Counted from the first letter of the stretch, positions 17,483-26,642 are shown. The stretch is 64,000 nucleotides of DNA from an uncultured Eubacteriales bacterium (GCA_902774265.1 CACYHR010000006.1:1-64000), one strand, 5' to 3'. Made by a program: numbers and translations. The notes: generated by a model from the letters alone, not told the origin.

Positions 17483-18316
17483 ATGTTAGAGAATCTTACC
17501 GGGCTGATGATGAGCATAAAGATAACGGATGTCCTGGACATAGTTATCGTTGCATATCTCCTGTACGCGGTGTTTGGTTTCATACAGGAAACCAGAGCAC
17601 AGCAGTTGTTCAGGGGCGTCCTTTTGATTCTGGGATTTTTCCTCTTGTCGGAGCTCCTTAATCTGAGCCTTCTTAACTGGCTGCTTACAAGACTTATTAC
17701 TGTAGGTCTTCTGGCTGTTGTTGTTCTGTTCCAGCCGGAGATACGAAGAGGTCTTGAACAGATTGGCAGGAGAGGAGTCATTTCATCGCAGTTCCGTGAT
17801 CTGGGCAAAGAAGAATTATACGCAACGGTGCACAAGCTGGTTGACGCGGTCGATGATTTTTCATCGACAAGAACCGGTGCTCTTATGGCGATCGAGTGCG
17901 AGACCATGCTCAATGATATAATAGAGACAGGCGTGGTAATAGATGCGGAAATATCGGTTCGTCTTCTCGGCAATCTGTTTTACGAGGGATCGCCCCTGCA
18001 TGACGGTGCTGTCATTATAAGAGGGATAAGAGCATATGCAGCGAGCTGCGTTCTGCCGCTTACCGACAGGAGCAATATCGGTAAGAATCTCGGAACCAGA
18101 CACAGAGCCGGCGTCGGTCTCAGTGAAGTATCTGATGCTTTTGTAATAATTGTTTCAGAGGAAACAGGAGCGATATCGGTAGCGAGAAACGGAACTCTGA
18201 GAAGGTTTCTCGATCTCAAGACACTTGAGAAAATGCTCCTCGATATTTATATCCCTTCCGTGGAGAACAAGAATCTGGTCTCCCGTATTCTGAAGGGAGG
18301 CAAGAAGGATGACTAG
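17483..18316 (+). CDS. cdaA: Membrane diadenylate cyclase CdaA
   Basis: Makes c-di-AMP from two ATP at the membrane; c-di-AMP controls potassium and osmolyte balance and cell-wall homeostasis. Protein of 277 residues with three N-terminal membrane helices (about 12-32, 37-57, 60-80) and a DisA_N cyclase domain. Catalytic motifs are visible: DGA in GSPLHDGAVII (about 171) and RHR in GTRHRAGVGLSE (about 203). ATG 17483 follows AAAGGGGAAA. Its stop region overlaps cdaR by eight bases, the standard cdaA-cdaR arrangement, but glmM is not next to it here. Confidence 0.95.
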   Translation: MLENLTGLMMSIKITDVLDIVIVAYLLYAVFGFIQETRAQQLFRGVLLILGFFLLSELLNLSLLNWLLTRLITVGLLAVVVLFQPEIRRGLEQIGRRGVISSQFRDLGKEELYATVHKLVDAVDDFSSTRTGALMAIECETMLNDIIETGVVIDAEISVRLLGNLFYEGSPLHDGAVIIRGIRAYAASCVLPLTDRSNIGKNLGTRHRAGVGLSEVSDAFVIIVSEETGAISVARNGTLRRFLDLKTLEKMLLDIYIPSVENKNLVSRILKGGKKDD

Positions 18317-19247
18317 CAGGAATCATAAGGTATTCTATTCAATTATTTCTCTTGTGATTGCTATAGCAGCGTGGGTATTCGTGGTCTATAATTATGATCC
18401 GATGACTACTGTCAGATACAAGGATATACCTATTGAGTTCGATGGTGAAAGTACTCTTGCGGGCAGAGGATATGCTGTGTCTGAGGCGAGCCGCGATAAG
18501 ATAAGCGTCAGCCTGCGTCAGCGCCGTGTCAATACGAACAGGATCTCTGCAGATGATATTATTGTTATAGCAGATGTCAGCAATGCAGTAATAGGTGAAA
18601 ATGCTATTAACCTGAAGATAAACGGTCCTGACGGAACGAGTGTCGTTGATTCCGAAGTTAAATCTGTCACGGTAGAAATCGAAGACGCTGACAGCAAAGA
18701 TTTGCCGATTCTCGTAGAATACAGCGATGCTGATAATGACGAAGCCGAGCCGGTAACGACGGATATGACTGCATTGACGACCAGGATCGTTGCGGCTGAA
18801 AGCGTGATCGATAAGGTCGAAAAGGTATCTGCAACGCTCTCGTATAACGATGTAAGTGCCAAGAGCCGCAGCTTTACGACATTCCTTACGGCATTGGACA
18901 GTGAAGGTGAAGCAGTGCCTCATGTACAGATGTACCCGAGCAGTGTTACTTACAGGGCGACTGAAGGCTCGGTTAAGGAAGTAAGACTGAGCGTTGATAC
19001 GGTTTCAAAGGGCGACAGTTCATATAAGCGTACATATTCTGCTCCTGAAACAGTAATAGTCAAGGGCCCGCCTGATCTGATCAAAGATCTTATTCAGATC
19101 AGGACTCAAAAGATAAATCTCAACTCGTACTACGAGGATACGGAAATCGATGTGCCATATATTCTGCCTGAGGGAGTCGTACTTGCAAATGAACAGGAAC
19201 CTCAGACTATAAAGATCAAGGTCAGGAAAATAAAAGATAATGATTAG
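18309..19247 (+). CDS. cdaR: CdaR-type YbbR domain protein
   Basis: Regulator of CdaA. Protein of 312 residues with one N-terminal membrane segment (about 9-28, SIISLVIAIAAWVFVVYNY) and an extracytoplasmic part made of YbbR repeats, each starting with a conserved strand pattern such as RYKDIPIEFDGES and LPILVEYSDADND and ending near an SVTVEIE-type strand; I count about three. In studied Firmicutes CdaR binds CdaA and modulates c-di-AMP synthesis. It starts eight bases inside cdaA and is followed by a strong terminator at 19258. Confidence 0.9.
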   Translation: MTSRNHKVFYSIISLVIAIAAWVFVVYNYDPMTTVRYKDIPIEFDGESTLAGRGYAVSEASRDKISVSLRQRRVNTNRISADDIIVIADVSNAVIGENAINLKINGPDGTSVVDSEVKSVTVEIEDADSKDLPILVEYSDADNDEAEPVTTDMTALTTRIVAAESVIDKVEKVSATLSYNDVSAKSRSFTTFLTALDSEGEAVPHVQMYPSSVTYRATEGSVKEVRLSVDTVSKGDSSYKRTYSAPETVIVKGPPDLIKDLIQIRTQKINLNSYYEDTEIDVPYILPEGVVLANEQEPQTIKIKVRKIKDND

Positions 19248-19257
19248 CATATTATGC

Positions 19258-19289
19258 AAACAGCCGGCTTATGAGCCGGCTGTTTGTTT
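19258..19289 (+). terminator. Rho-independent terminator after cdaR
   Basis: Perfect 11-bp inverted repeat AACAGCCGGCT (19259-19269) and AGCCGGCTGTT (19274-19284) with a 4-base loop, followed by TGTTTG. A-rich sequence on the other side makes it usable in both directions, which suits the convergent gene ending at 19318. Confidence 0.85.
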
Positions 19290-19317
19290 GCGCTGGTTTT
19301 GCGTGTCATACTGTCTC

Positions 19318-20226
19318 TTAGTCCCATAGATTCATCGGATAAGTTCCGTTTGCTTTGAGTTCAGCGAATTTTGCAACTACATAGGGCTTGTCTTCTTTGT
19401 ATGTGACGCCGAACCATTTATCAGAGGAATTGAGTACTTCGTATACAGCTGATCCCTCAGCTATCTGTTTGTTGATAGGAGTCTGTATATAATACTCGCC
19501 TTTCTGCGGATTCTTTTCCAGTATCTTTTCGAGAGCCTCTGAGAAACCCTTTTTGAGAACATCCATGTATTCGAGTCCGAATCCCCAGAGATTCATGGAA
19601 ACAGGTGCATCGGAAGGTATGACAATACTGCTGCCGTCAGGAAGAGTGTCTGTGATAGTACCGTCGGCTTCTTTGGCAATCTTGAGATGTTCAACTATAT
19701 CGGTGAGCATGCCGTCGGATGCCTGGCAGATGCCGCGGGAAACTGTCCCGTGCTCAGACAATGTTTTTTCTACTTCGAAGCCGACCATGCAGTTATGCGT
19801 AGCATCAGCCTTTGTGGTGAGATATGTGTAAATCTTTTTGAATCCCTCTTTGCCGTAATAGTCATCGGCGTTTATAACGGCAAACGGAGCATCTATGATA
19901 TCGCGTGCTGCGAGTACGGCCTGTCCGGTTCCCCATGGTTTTGTCCTTCCTTCAGGCAGGGTGTAGCCCTCAGGAAGATCATCGAGTTCCTGGAATGCGT
20001 AGTGTACTTCGTATTTTCTGCCCGCTCCGGGATTTATGTGTTCTTTGAAGATCTCTTCAAAATCATGCTTGATAATAAAGCATACTCTCCTGAATCCCGC
20101 TTCATATGCATCGAACAGGCTGAAATCCATGATTATATCACCCTGATCGCTGATCTTATCGAGCTGCTTGTTGCCGCCGTATCTGCTGCCCATTCCCGCA
20201 GCCATTACTACCAGTATAGGTTCCAT
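19318..20226 (-). CDS. Sugar nucleotidyltransferase-like protein
   Basis: Cytoplasmic protein of 302 residues with a nucleotidyltransferase (GT-A-like) fold. The N-terminal signature is ILVVMAAGMGSRYGGNKQLDKI (about 4-25), followed by the metal-binding region FAVINADDYYG (about 113-123). It is shorter than glucose-1-phosphate thymidylyltransferases with hexapeptide tails and lacks such a tail. The sugar and nucleotide are unknown; the family is common in Clostridia. AAAGGAG is placed about 13 bases before the ATG at 20226. It stands alone, upstream of it on the same strand is gltX with a 96-base gap. Confidence 0.82.
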   Translation of the reverse strand: MEPILVVMAAGMGSRYGGNKQLDKISDQGDIIMDFSLFDAYEAGFRRVCFIIKHDFEEIFKEHINPGAGRKYEVHYAFQELDDLPEGYTLPEGRTKPWGTGQAVLAARDIIDAPFAVINADDYYGKEGFKKIYTYLTTKADATHNCMVGFEVEKTLSEHGTVSRGICQASDGMLTDIVEHLKIAKEADGTITDTLPDGSSIVIPSDAPVSMNLWGFGLEYMDVLKKGFSEALEKILEKNPQKGEYYIQTPINKQIAEGSAVYEVLNSSDKWFGVTYKEDKPYVVAKFAELKANGTYPMNLWD

Positions 20227-20322
20227 TTATTTATGATTCTCCTTTCTGATTCACTAAATGCGGATACAGCCGTAACCGGTCCTTCGATCACTGTTTAAGC
20301 TTATTCCGCGTATCAGTTGTTT

Positions 20323-21990
20323 TTAAAGAGCGGCATTCAGACGTGCTCTGACTTTGTCTTCGCCCATTATCTGCTGTATAGCCCAGACATCAGGAGACTG
20401 AGCTTTTCCCATAAGAGCTATTCTGATAACTGTGCTGACATGCCCCACATGTCCCTTGTATTCCTCCGGATGTTTCTTGTAATCCTTTGGTTTTGCCGCA
20501 TATCCGAGATCTGTCGCGATCTCTCTGATCTTGCCGAACCATTGCTCGTTGTCGTCGCTGTGATCATAAGACTCCAGATACGCCCTGAGTATGGATTCTC
20601 TGTCTGCAGCGGCTTCGGCCGGATATTCATCTGTAATGCAGAAAGCTTCATCAAAGAAATATCCGATAAAATCCATGATCTGTCTCGCATAGATAAGATC
20701 GGCTCTCGGTCTGGCATCATGCCTGCCGAGATCGAGTATGCGTGCGAGAAGATCCATGTCCTCAAATACATATGAGTATTCAGGGGCGAATTCTTCCGAC
20801 CATTTGCGAAGCCATGATGCAAGCTCTGAAGCATCTGTCCTGAGCAGCGTATTCTTACTGACGTCATTGAGCTTATCAAGATCAAAAAGAGCCCCGCTGC
20901 TTGACATCTTTTCTGTTGTAAATTCGAAATCATCTATCGGTGCATCCGGATTCTCAATACGCCATTCCTCATAATTGGAATTGAGGATGGTGAGAAGATA
21001 CTCTCTGACTGCCGCAGGATGATATCCTTCCTTTCTGTAGAAATCAAGTGAAAGCTCAGGATCTTTTCTCTTTGACAGCTTGCGTTTGTTTCCGTCTTCG
21101 CCGATTTTCATAAGCTGGGCCGTATGGCAGTATACAGGGAGTTCCCATCCAAGATCCTCAAACAGCTCAACATGTATAGGCAGGGATGGAAGCCACTCCT
21201 CTCCTCTGACAACATGCGTAGTCCTCATCAGATGATCGTCGACAACATGTGCGAAGTGATACGTAGGTATTCCTGTCTGTTTGATTATTACCACATCCTG
21301 GAAATTATCCGGTACTGACAGTTCTCCTCTGACGGCATCTGTTACTGTATGCCTTGCCGTGTCTTCGGCTGATGCGTTAGGAACGCCTCTTGAACGAAGT
21401 CTTACGACAAAAGGATCGCCTGCCCTGAGGCGTGATACGACTTCTGCCTCGATATCGGGATCGCTATCCCAGTTCCTGTATTTTGACCATCCGGCATATA
21501 TTCCCGGAGACAGCTTCGCAGCTTCCTGCTGCTCCCTGATGTCAGAAATCTCATCCTCTGACAGGAAGCAGGGATATGCAAGGCCTTCTTCGAGCAGTTT
21601 TTTTGCGAATGTCCTGTAGATATCACCGCGGTGGCTCTGAGTATAGTCTCCATAGCTGCCGACGTCTCCTTTTTCGGTAACACCTTCATCAAAATTGATA
21701 TCGAAAAATGAGAGAGATCCAATGATAGTCTCTACAGCATTCTCTACAAAACGTTTGTCATCGGTATCCTCTATCCTGAGGAAGAACACGCCTCCGCTCT
21801 GATGAGCAAGACGTTCATCTACAAATGCTCCGTAAAGATTACCGAGGTGTATGAAACCGGTAGGACTCGGACCGAGACGTGTAACCTTCGCTCCGTCAGG
21901 CAGATCTCTCTGCGGGTACATACTCTCGTATTCCTCAGGCGTGTGAGGAAGAGATGGATATATGAGCTGAGCTAATTCCATGTTATTCAT
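20323..21990 (-). CDS. gltX: Glutamate--tRNA ligase
   Basis: Charges tRNA-Glu (and often tRNA-Gln in Firmicutes) with glutamate. Class I synthetase of 555 residues. The HIGH motif appears as GPSPTGFIHLGNL (about 41-53) and the KMSKS loop as KRKLSKRKDPELS (about 302-314). RIEDTD (about 73) and GEEWLPSLPIH are also typical. It carries about 35 residues before the HIGH region and is longer than the usual 480 or so, a form I associate with Clostridia. The ribosome site CTCCTTTC (22020-22027 on the plus strand, GAAAGGAG on the coding strand) is separated from the ATG by a hairpin; an internal ATG (codon 4) is the alternative start. Confidence 0.94.
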   Translation of the reverse strand: MNNMELAQLIYPSLPHTPEEYESMYPQRDLPDGAKVTRLGPSPTGFIHLGNLYGAFVDERLAHQSGGVFFLRIEDTDDKRFVENAVETIIGSLSFFDINFDEGVTEKGDVGSYGDYTQSHRGDIYRTFAKKLLEEGLAYPCFLSEDEISDIREQQEAAKLSPGIYAGWSKYRNWDSDPDIEAEVVSRLRAGDPFVVRLRSRGVPNASAEDTARHTVTDAVRGELSVPDNFQDVVIIKQTGIPTYHFAHVVDDHLMRTTHVVRGEEWLPSLPIHVELFEDLGWELPVYCHTAQLMKIGEDGNKRKLSKRKDPELSLDFYRKEGYHPAAVREYLLTILNSNYEEWRIENPDAPIDDFEFTTEKMSSSGALFDLDKLNDVSKNTLLRTDASELASWLRKWSEEFAPEYSYVFEDMDLLARILDLGRHDARPRADLIYARQIMDFIGYFFDEAFCITDEYPAEAAADRESILRAYLESYDHSDDNEQWFGKIREIATDLGYAAKPKDYKKHPEEYKGHVGHVSTVIRIALMGKAQSPDVWAIQQIMGEDKVRARLNAAL

Positions 21991-21997
21991 AAGTTTT

Positions 21998-22027
21998 AAG
22001 CGCGGCCACGGCCGCTTTTCTCCTTTC
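21998..22027 (-). promoter_or_regulatory. Hairpin between ribosome site and start codon of gltX
   Basis: On the minus strand GAAAGGAG (22027-22020) is followed by a compact hairpin GCGGCC-GT-GGCCGC (22015-22002, flanked by AA and TT-type pairs), then about 11 bases and the ATG at 21990. Linear distance from ribosome site to ATG is about 29 bases, too long; if the hairpin folds, it drops to about 9. Confidence 0.5.
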
Positions 22028-22194
22028 TGATTTAGCCTATCAATTATAGCCCATAATTCATATCATTTGCAATGATGAGGCGCCTGCATGCCGCAGGGAT
22101 TCCCTGCCGCGCGTTTTTAACTTGTACTGGATAGATGTTCCCGATAATGGTAGAATACACGGGAATAGTCAGCGTAACCGCCACAGGAAGTGTT

Positions 22195-23355
22195 TTGGAA
22201 CAGGAAATTGTAATAAAAGAAGTAAGAACGAAAGCGGAGAGGATGACCTTCGTGGATTTTCCAAACCGCTTTTATCGACATGATCCGCACTATGTACCGT
22301 CGTTTTTCGGTGATGACATGGCTGATTGGGATGAAGATAAGAATCCGGCCTTCGAATACTGTGAGGTCAGGTCTTTTCTCGCATACCGCGGTGATGAAGT
22401 CGTCGGACGGATCGGCGCTATACTGAATCACGCTGCCAATGAAAAATGGGGTACAAAGCGAATGAGATTCTCTCAGGCGGATTTTATAGATGAAAGAGCC
22501 GTGTCATCGGCTCTGTTTGGCGCGGTGGAAGACTGGGCGAGAGAGAAGGGTATGGATGCGGTCCACGGACCGCTCGGCTTCTGTGATCTGGACCGTGAAG
22601 GCATGCTTGTGGAAGGCTTCGGCCGCAGGAGCATGTTCTATACTTATTACAATCATCCGTACTATGCAGAACATCTGACGGAGCTTGGTTATGTCAAGGA
22701 TGCCGACTGGATAGAGCATCTTATCCCGCTTAACGGATGGGATGATCCGAATTATATCAGACTCAAGAGGATATCGGATGCTATGCTGAGAAGGACCGGC
22801 TTTCACAAGGTCGGGATAAAAAGCAAGCGGGATATCAGGCCGTATATACGCAAGGCATTTGAGCTTGTTAACATAGCATATGCCGATCTGTACGGTGTCG
22901 TTGAACTGAATGAAGCACAGATAAACAAATATACAAACAAATTTCTTCCGCTCGTCGACCCGGATTACTGCTGCCTCATAGTCGATGATAATGACGATCT
23001 CATGGGGTTCGGAGTCGGGGCGCCATCTGTCTCCGATGCCATGATAAAGAACAGAGGACATCTTTTTCCGCTCGGATGGATCCCTGTGCTCAGAGCGCTC
23101 AGAAAGAATGACACGCTTGATCTCTTTCTGATAGCCGTAAGACCGGAGCTTCAGAAGACGGGAGTTAACGGGATCATTATGGAGCATCTGTTTACAGGCT
23201 GCAATAAGAACGGAATAAGGCATGCTGAAACAGGCCCTCAGCTTGAACTGAATACAAGCGTACACACTCAGTGGAAGATGTTCGGAATAGAACCGCATAA
23301 AAGACGCAGATGCTTTATCAAGAAACTGACAGCAAGAGGTACAGACGATGAATGA
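22195..23355 (+). CDS. GNAT-type acyltransferase-like protein (YghO-like)
   Basis: Protein of about 386 residues. The N-terminal part (IVIKEVRTKAERMTFVDFPNRFYRHDPHYVPSF, about 4-40) and the long middle match a family of bacterial proteins with two GNAT-like halves, related to E. coli YghO; the C-terminal half includes DLFLIAVRPELQKTGVNGIIMEHLF, a likely acyl-CoA-binding segment. Substrate and role are unknown. The start is unclear: TTG 22195 has AGGAAG four bases upstream and begins where similarity begins, while ATG 22135 adds 20 unconvincing residues. It overlaps the following ABC transporter gene by eight bases, so the two are translationally coupled. Confidence 0.7.
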   Translation: MEQEIVIKEVRTKAERMTFVDFPNRFYRHDPHYVPSFFGDDMADWDEDKNPAFEYCEVRSFLAYRGDEVVGRIGAILNHAANEKWGTKRMRFSQADFIDERAVSSALFGAVEDWAREKGMDAVHGPLGFCDLDREGMLVEGFGRRSMFYTYYNHPYYAEHLTELGYVKDADWIEHLIPLNGWDDPNYIRLKRISDAMLRRTGFHKVGIKSKRDIRPYIRKAFELVNIAYADLYGVVELNEAQINKYTNKFLPLVDPDYCCLIVDDNDDLMGFGVGAPSVSDAMIKNRGHLFPLGWIPVLRALRKNDTLDLFLIAVRPELQKTGVNGIIMEHLFTGCNKNGIRHAETGPQLELNTSVHTQWKMFGIEPHKRRRCFIKKLTARGTDDE

Positions 23356-25123
23356 AAGGTCGATGTCGACAGCATATCTTTTAAAACGTTTCTATCCGTA
23401 TTTCAAACCATATATGCACATACTGATCTTTGATCTGCTGTGCGCGGCATTTACCGGCGCATGCGATCTTGTGCTGCCGCTTATGGTCAGATATATTACC
23501 AATACAGTGACGTCAGATCCGGCAGCTCTGACTATGGAAATCGTGATCAGGATCAGTACTGCTTATATAGTGCTCAGGATAATCGATGTGATGGCCAACT
23601 ACTATATGCAGAACACCGGTCATGTTATGGGGGCATACATAGAAACTGACATGAGGCGCGATCTGTTTGATCAGTTCCAGGAACTCTCATACGCATATTA
23701 CAGCGGGAACAAGACCGGACAGCTGATTTCACGAATAACAACGGATCTTTTCGATATAGCCGAATTCGCGCATCACTGCCCGGAAGAATATTTCATAGCT
23801 GCTGTGAAAATAGTCGTGGCTTTCATAATACTGCTGCGTGTAAATGTGATACTGACTCTTGTTGTTTTCGCAATGATACCGCTGATGCTGTTCTTTGCCA
23901 TGAAATACAGGGTAAAGCTTCGCAGAGCGTTTAAATGGCAGCGGAGCGAGCTGGGCGAGATCAATGCTCATGTCGAGGATAGTCTGCTTGGCATCAGAGT
24001 CTCAAAATCTTTTGCCAATGAGGATGTCGAACAGAAGCGTTTTGAGGAAGGCAACCGCAGATTTCTTACGACAAAGAAAGTCAGTTACAGGAATATGGCG
24101 GGATTCCGCAGTGTGACCAGACTCTTTGACGGACTGATGTACATAGTGATCGTGTTTCTCGGATCCGTATTTCTCATACAGGGACGCATCAACGCCGGCG
24201 ATTTCGTAGCATATCTTATGTATATTGGAGTTCTGCTCGAAGCCATACGCAGGATCGTTGAGTTCACGGAACAGTTCCAGAAGGGTATAACTGGTATAGA
24301 GAGATTCGTCGAGGTTATGGATACACACATCGATATTGATGACGAACCTGATGCCATAGATATACCTGATGTCAGAGGCGATATAGAATTCGAGAATGTC
24401 TCGTTCTCTTATAACGATACAGACGGGACCGGTGATAAAGCGTCCGGCAGCGTGCTCAGAAATATCAATCTCAGGATCAGGAGCGGCGAAAATATCGCCC
24501 TGGTCGGGCCGAGCGGTGCCGGAAAGACTACTTTCTGCAACCTTATCCCGAGATTTTATGACGTGACCGAAGGAACTATCAAAATCGACGGTACAGATAT
24601 CCGCAGATACAAGGTTCGTTCTCTGCGGTCAAAGATCGGAATGGTGCAGCAGGAAGTATATCTCTTTTCCGATACAGTAGCCGCGAATATTGCCTACGGG
24701 CGGCCCGGAGCAACACTCGAAGAAATACGCCGTGCAGCCGTTCTTGCCGGTGCGGACGAATTCATAAATGAGCTTCCCGACGGGTATGACACATATGTCG
24801 GAGAACGCGGCGCCAGGCTGTCAGGCGGACAGAAACAGCGTATCAGCATAGCCCGCGTATTTCTCAAGAATCCGCCTGTACTCATACTCGATGAGGCGAC
24901 ATCAGCTCTTGATAACGAGAGTGAATACTATGTACAGCGGTCGCTGACCGAGCTTGCAAAAGGCAGAACCACAATTACCATCGCTCACAGGCTTTCAACT
25001 ATAAGAAATGCCGACCGCATCATCGTTCTGACAGAGGACGGCATTGCAGAGGAAGGAACGCATGAAGAACTGATGGCAATGGAGGGAGGAGTGTATGCGG
25101 CTATGAACTCGATCATCCTCTGA
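23348..25123 (+). CDS. ABC transporter, fused permease and ATP-binding protein (exporter type)
   Basis: Half-transporter of 591 residues acting as a homodimer or heterodimer in the membrane. Six membrane helices occupy about 15-310 (ABC type 1 exporter fold). The nucleotide-binding domain follows with Walker A GPSGAGKTT (about 390), Q-loop GMVQQEVYLF, signature LSGGQKQR (about 495), Walker B VLILDEATSALD (about 515) and the switch His in TIAHRLSTI. The substrate, drug or lipid or peptide, cannot be told. It starts inside the acyltransferase-like gene. Its stop codon TGA is the first three bases of a 17-bp inverted repeat. Confidence 0.93.
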   Translation: MNERSMSTAYLLKRFYPYFKPYMHILIFDLLCAAFTGACDLVLPLMVRYITNTVTSDPAALTMEIVIRISTAYIVLRIIDVMANYYMQNTGHVMGAYIETDMRRDLFDQFQELSYAYYSGNKTGQLISRITTDLFDIAEFAHHCPEEYFIAAVKIVVAFIILLRVNVILTLVVFAMIPLMLFFAMKYRVKLRRAFKWQRSELGEINAHVEDSLLGIRVSKSFANEDVEQKRFEEGNRRFLTTKKVSYRNMAGFRSVTRLFDGLMYIVIVFLGSVFLIQGRINAGDFVAYLMYIGVLLEAIRRIVEFTEQFQKGITGIERFVEVMDTHIDIDDEPDAIDIPDVRGDIEFENVSFSYNDTDGTGDKASGSVLRNINLRIRSGENIALVGPSGAGKTTFCNLIPRFYDVTEGTIKIDGTDIRRYKVRSLRSKIGMVQQEVYLFSDTVAANIAYGRPGATLEEIRRAAVLAGADEFINELPDGYDTYVGERGARLSGGQKQRISIARVFLKNPPVLILDEATSALDNESEYYVQRSLTELAKGRTTITIAHRLSTIRNADRIIVLTEDGIAEEGTHEELMAMEGGVYAAMNSIIL

Positions 25124-25242
25124 ACGGCTGAGGATCGCGCATAGCTTTGTCAGCGCACCGGCTCACGTACTCACTTACTAAGAGTAAGCTCCGTGCGCTC
25201 ACCGTCACGCTTTCGCGCTCTGCATCGATCCTCAGCCGTTCA
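25121..25242. repeat. Long palindrome abutting the ABC transporter stop codon
   Basis: A perfect 17-bp inverted repeat (25121-25137 and 25226-25242, TGAACGGCTGAGGATCG and its complement) encloses about 88 bases with nested inverted parts (GCGCAC/GTGCGC; CTTAC-TAAGA-GTAAG near 25172-25186). There is no T-tract. It may fold into a cruciform or a stable 3' end of the mRNA. Confidence 0.8.
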
Positions 25243-25312
25243 GTGTCAGCATGGAGGATCGCGCGTAGCTTTGTTGGGGCGCCGTATCGCGCATAGCTTT
25301 GTCAGCGCACCG
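25134..25312 (+). repeat. Three copies of a 27-bp direct repeat
   Basis: A 27-bp block starting ATCGCGCATAGCTTTGTCAG occurs identically at 25134-25160 and 25286-25312, with a diverged third copy at 25257-25284 (GCGCGTAGCTTTGTTGGGG). The first copy lies inside the palindrome at 25121-25242. The interval 25124-25605 carries no gene I can support; it holds these repeats and the dispersed element at 25385. Confidence 0.75.
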
Positions 25313-25384
25313 TAGCAACATTGTGACGGCGGCCTTACCTAAAATGTCAATATGCGAAATAATCTGCTTATCATCAGTTATAGA

Positions 25385-25540
25385 GCCTCGCGGAGGACCT
25401 AGTCTGACGCTTCGCTTGCGACGGCCGGTCCTTAGCCGCTCGCCTGCAGCCTTCTCGCAGCACTCTTAGCGGCTCCTCCAAATTCTCTGTCTGTCGCTGC
25501 CTTAAAGTCTGTGAATTGTAATTGCTTCGTTGAGTGCTGA
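25385..25540 (-). repeat. Dispersed intergenic repeat, copy 1 (inverted relative to copy 2)
   Basis: The reverse complement of this segment matches 29961-30099 closely over about 135 bp: shared blocks include GAAGCGTCAGACTAG, GCCGCTAAGAGTGCTGCGAG and AAGGCTGCAGGCGAGCGGCT. Similarity ends sharply at GCCTCGCGGAGGA on one side and fades beyond a TCTGTGAATTGTAA-like part on the other. No ORF is convincing. Terminal repeats seen around copy 2 are not well kept here, so it looks like a truncated copy. Confidence 0.8.
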
Positions 25541-25605
25541 TGCGCAAATGTATTTCGGATGGTGTATACTGGAAACCCGAAACGGCTTTTTAAAGGAGAG
25601 AATAT

Positions 25606-26484
25606 ATGAATTTCAGTAAGAAAAACCTGGATAAGATCATTATGATCATTGTCGGCAACCTGAGCTATGCTGCCGGTGTAAACCTGATGATCAACCCTAT
25701 ACACCTGTACAGCGGCGGATTTACGGGTATTGCCCAGCTGATCAGAACTTTTCTGCTGGACTTTTTGCATGTTCCCCAGATAGGTACGCTGGATTACATG
25801 GGAATCATTTATTTCATGATAAACGTGCCTTTCTTTATCATGGCCTACAGGGTCATGGGACGAAAATTCCTCATCAGCACCGTTATTTCAATCGCGATGT
25901 CGTCACTATTTCTGGCGATCATTCCCGTTCCGGCTGAGCCTTTAGTCAGTGACAGGATGATGGCTTCGCTGGTCGGTGGTCTGGGGTCGGGATTCGGAGC
26001 AGGACTCGTTCTCAGGGCAGGAAGTTCGCAGGGAGGCCAGGACCTGATAGGGGTCTGCCTTGCCAAGACGCATCCTGACTTTAAAGTAGGCGCAATAGGG
26101 ATAGTGATCAGTATCTGTATTTACACTATCTGTCTTTTCATGTATGATGTCGAGACAGTTCTTTATTCCATCATCTTTGCGGTGATGACAGGTGTGTTTA
26201 TTGACAAGGTCCATGTGCAGAATATCAAGATCAACTGCATGATATTCACCAAAAAAGAAGGGCTTGCTGAAGCCATAATGAAGGATGTAAACAGGGGCGT
26301 AACGACCTGGGAGGGAGAAGGAGCCTTTACAAAAGAAGGTTCGCACATACTCGTTACGGTTATATCCAAATATGAAGAACAGCATCTCAGAGAGGTCATC
26401 GCCGGTATAGATCCCGATGCGTTTATGATAATTACGGACAGCGTAAGAGTTGCCGGCAATTTCCAGAAGAGATTCACCGACTGA
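25606..26484 (+). CDS. YitT family membrane protein (DUF161 and DUF2179)
   Basis: Protein of 292 residues with about five to six membrane segments (NIALSYAAGVNLM-type start at 12-32, then about 50-80, 85-105, 112-130, 150-175) and a C-terminal soluble DUF2179 domain (about 220-285; TTWEGEGAFTKEGSHILVTVISKYE and FMIITDSVRVAGNF). This is the YitT layout; function is unknown, possibly transport with nucleotide sensing by the tail. AAAGGAGAG precedes the ATG at 25606. A TATACT at 25565-25570 is a possible -10 box, located just beyond the repeat. Confidence 0.9.
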   Translation: MNFSKKNLDKIIMIIVGNLSYAAGVNLMINPIHLYSGGFTGIAQLIRTFLLDFLHVPQIGTLDYMGIIYFMINVPFFIMAYRVMGRKFLISTVISIAMSSLFLAIIPVPAEPLVSDRMMASLVGGLGSGFGAGLVLRAGSSQGGQDLIGVCLAKTHPDFKVGAIGIVISICIYTICLFMYDVETVLYSIIFAVMTGVFIDKVHVQNIKINCMIFTKKEGLAEAIMKDVNRGVTTWEGEGAFTKEGSHILVTVISKYEEQHLREVIAGIDPDAFMIITDSVRVAGNFQKRFTD

Positions 26485-26512
26485 CGGGATCCGGTCAGCA
26501 GCTCTTGATGAT

Positions 26513-26534
26513 AAGCAGGGTATTTTGCTTTTTT
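26513..26534 (+). terminator. Weak terminator-like hairpin after the YitT gene
   Basis: AAGCA (26513-26517) pairs with TGCTT (26526-26530), followed directly by TTTT. The stem is only five base pairs, so efficiency is doubtful. Confidence 0.35.
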
Positions 26535-26642
26535 GAGATTCCTTGCTGTTCACTGAATTGCAGACTCTGCTCCGTTAAGATAAATAATATTCTGTATTAT
26601 TCAGAAAAAATTCACTTACATGTGTTAAAATAGACAATACTT

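Noticed and set aside
22092..22106. GCAGGGATTCCCTGC hairpin followed by GTTTTT as a plus-strand terminator
   Set aside because: No plus-strand gene ends upstream (gltX points the other way), so a terminator here has nothing to terminate; it is left unassigned.
22504..23298. 264-codon minus-strand frame inside the acyltransferase-like gene
   Set aside because: Antisense shadow without start signals; the plus-strand frame is coupled to the ABC transporter gene.
25121..25312. CRISPR array
   Set aside because: Only three partly diverged units with irregular spacing, one inside a palindrome; no cas genes.
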